From contig JAEYYB010000083.1 in NCBI GenBank assembly GCA_023430975.1, positions 1-64,000 on the forward strand: a DNA stretch of 64,000 bases, given 5' to 3'. Positions 63,495 to 64,000 of the stretch are shown here, piece by piece. The notes beneath the pieces were generated by a model. The model was given only the letters and a program-made list of their open reading frames with translations, searched no databases and was not told the DNA's origin. Position 1 is the stretch's first letter; each line of letters begins with the position of its first letter. The translations under genes were made by a program, and so were the position numbers. This DNA is from Bacillota bacterium (GTDB taxonomy: Bacteria > Bacillota > Clostridia > Acetivibrionales > DSM-2933).

Positions 63495-64000
63495 TGGTTC
63501 GCAAAATTGAAGTTGTTGCTGCACTGGATATTGGTTCCAATCTAATACGAATGTCTATTGCTCAAATTGATGCCAATGGACAAATTGAAATACTTGAAGA
63601 TGTTGAAAAAAGCACTTATCTTGGCAGGGATTCATTTTCATATGGAAAAATCCAAAATGAAACCATAATTGAGCTTTGCGAAACACTAAAAGGCTACAAC
63701 AAGCTCATGAAAGACTACAGGATTAAAAACTATATGGTTGTTGCTACAAGTGCTATAAGAGAGGCAAAAAACCGTGATTATCTTTTGGATCAGGTAAAAC
63801 TTCAAACAGGTCTTAACATCAATGTTATCAATAATGCAAAAGAAAGATATTATATGTATAAAGCATTAAGGGATTATCTTTTGAATACCAAGTTTATCAA
63901 TAAAAAGGATTCCCTCATAGTTGATATTAGGTCCGGTGGTGTTGAGGTATCGGTATACTCCGATAACAGGCTTAAATTCACAGAATACTTGAAAATTGGC
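63495..64000 (+). CDS. Ppx/GppA phosphatase family protein (cut by window end)
   Basis: The first 168 residues of an exopolyphosphatase/pppGpp phosphohydrolase. VVAALDIGSNLIRMSIAQID (about 8-27) is the first ATPase-fold phosphate motif; MVVATSAIREAKN (about 90-102) and VINNAKERYYMYKAL (about 113-127) follow; VDIRSGGVEVSVY near 145-157 takes the place of the second phosphate motif, normally DIGGGSTE, and is slightly degenerate. AAAGGGTG precedes the ATG. The frame is open to the end of the window. Polyphosphate or (p)ppGpp turnover is the likely role. Confidence 0.85.

Overview
The window looks like chromosome from an AT-rich, anaerobic, spore-forming, motile cellulolytic clostridium, probably of the Acetivibrio / Pseudobacteroides (Bacteroides cellulosolvens) type. 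Three secreted proteins carry a dockerin preceded by the same X-like module: a CotH-kinase protein, a GH5 glycosidase with an F5/8C-type domain, and a GH9 glucanase. There is also a GerA-type spore germination operon, a chemotaxis-like cluster and several large PAS kinases. The species name is inference; the dockerins, germination genes and base composition are visible.

Layout. 1-4.7 kb is a scrap yard of a polymorphic-toxin locus. An IS110-family element with a long structured non-coding leader (candidate bridge RNA) is followed by a 5'-truncated EndoU toxin tip with a likely immunity gene, a frameshifted AHH nuclease tip with an Imm11-like immunity gene, and a third toxin/immunity remnant. 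4.7-11 kb, minus strand: a giant BspA-type leucine-rich-repeat protein translationally coupled to an iron-sulfur aldo/keto reductase, and a Dus tRNA-dihydrouridine synthase. 11-16 kb: the CotH-dockerin protein, a ferritin-like protein, and remnants of YmaF and of an RND transporter. 16-24 kb: two unknown membrane families, a double-MerR regulator next to a short UvrA paralogue, and an ECF sigma/anti-sigma pair. 24-29.5 kb: a germination receptor operon with two permease subunits. 29.6-36 kb: Rieske-tailed FAD oxidoreductase, chemoreceptor, GH5-dockerin. 36-46 kb: TetR, CheY-like, CheA, MCP, CheR and a 1403-residue hybrid kinase, with no CheW or CheB in view. 46.6-55 kb: DUF4184, DUF3892, PabB-PabC, a lipoprotein, a ROK protein and MiaB. 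55-64 kb: a PAS kinase, GH9-dockerin, a radical SAM/SPASM/TPR enzyme with a divergent-looking RiPP precursor carrying five XYG motifs, an unknown membrane protein and the start of a Ppx/GppA phosphatase.

The most promising system is the RiPP pair at 60.3-62.5 kb. Its precursor has a GG-type leader and a C-terminal core with four KYG and one LYG motif, which resembles the XYG sites processed by tyramine-excising radical SAM spliceases.

The second strong signal is a family of roughly 101-bp near-perfect palindromes (called R1 here) with about a dozen copies in 64 kb. Copies are nested, abutted head-to-tail, supply stop codons to neighbouring genes, and one has been read in-frame into an apparent Dus N-terminus. 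Two smaller repeat families (R2, a roughly 140-bp element with terminal inverted repeats; R3, an 85-bp hairpin) accompany it. No tRNA, rRNA or CRISPR array was recognised.
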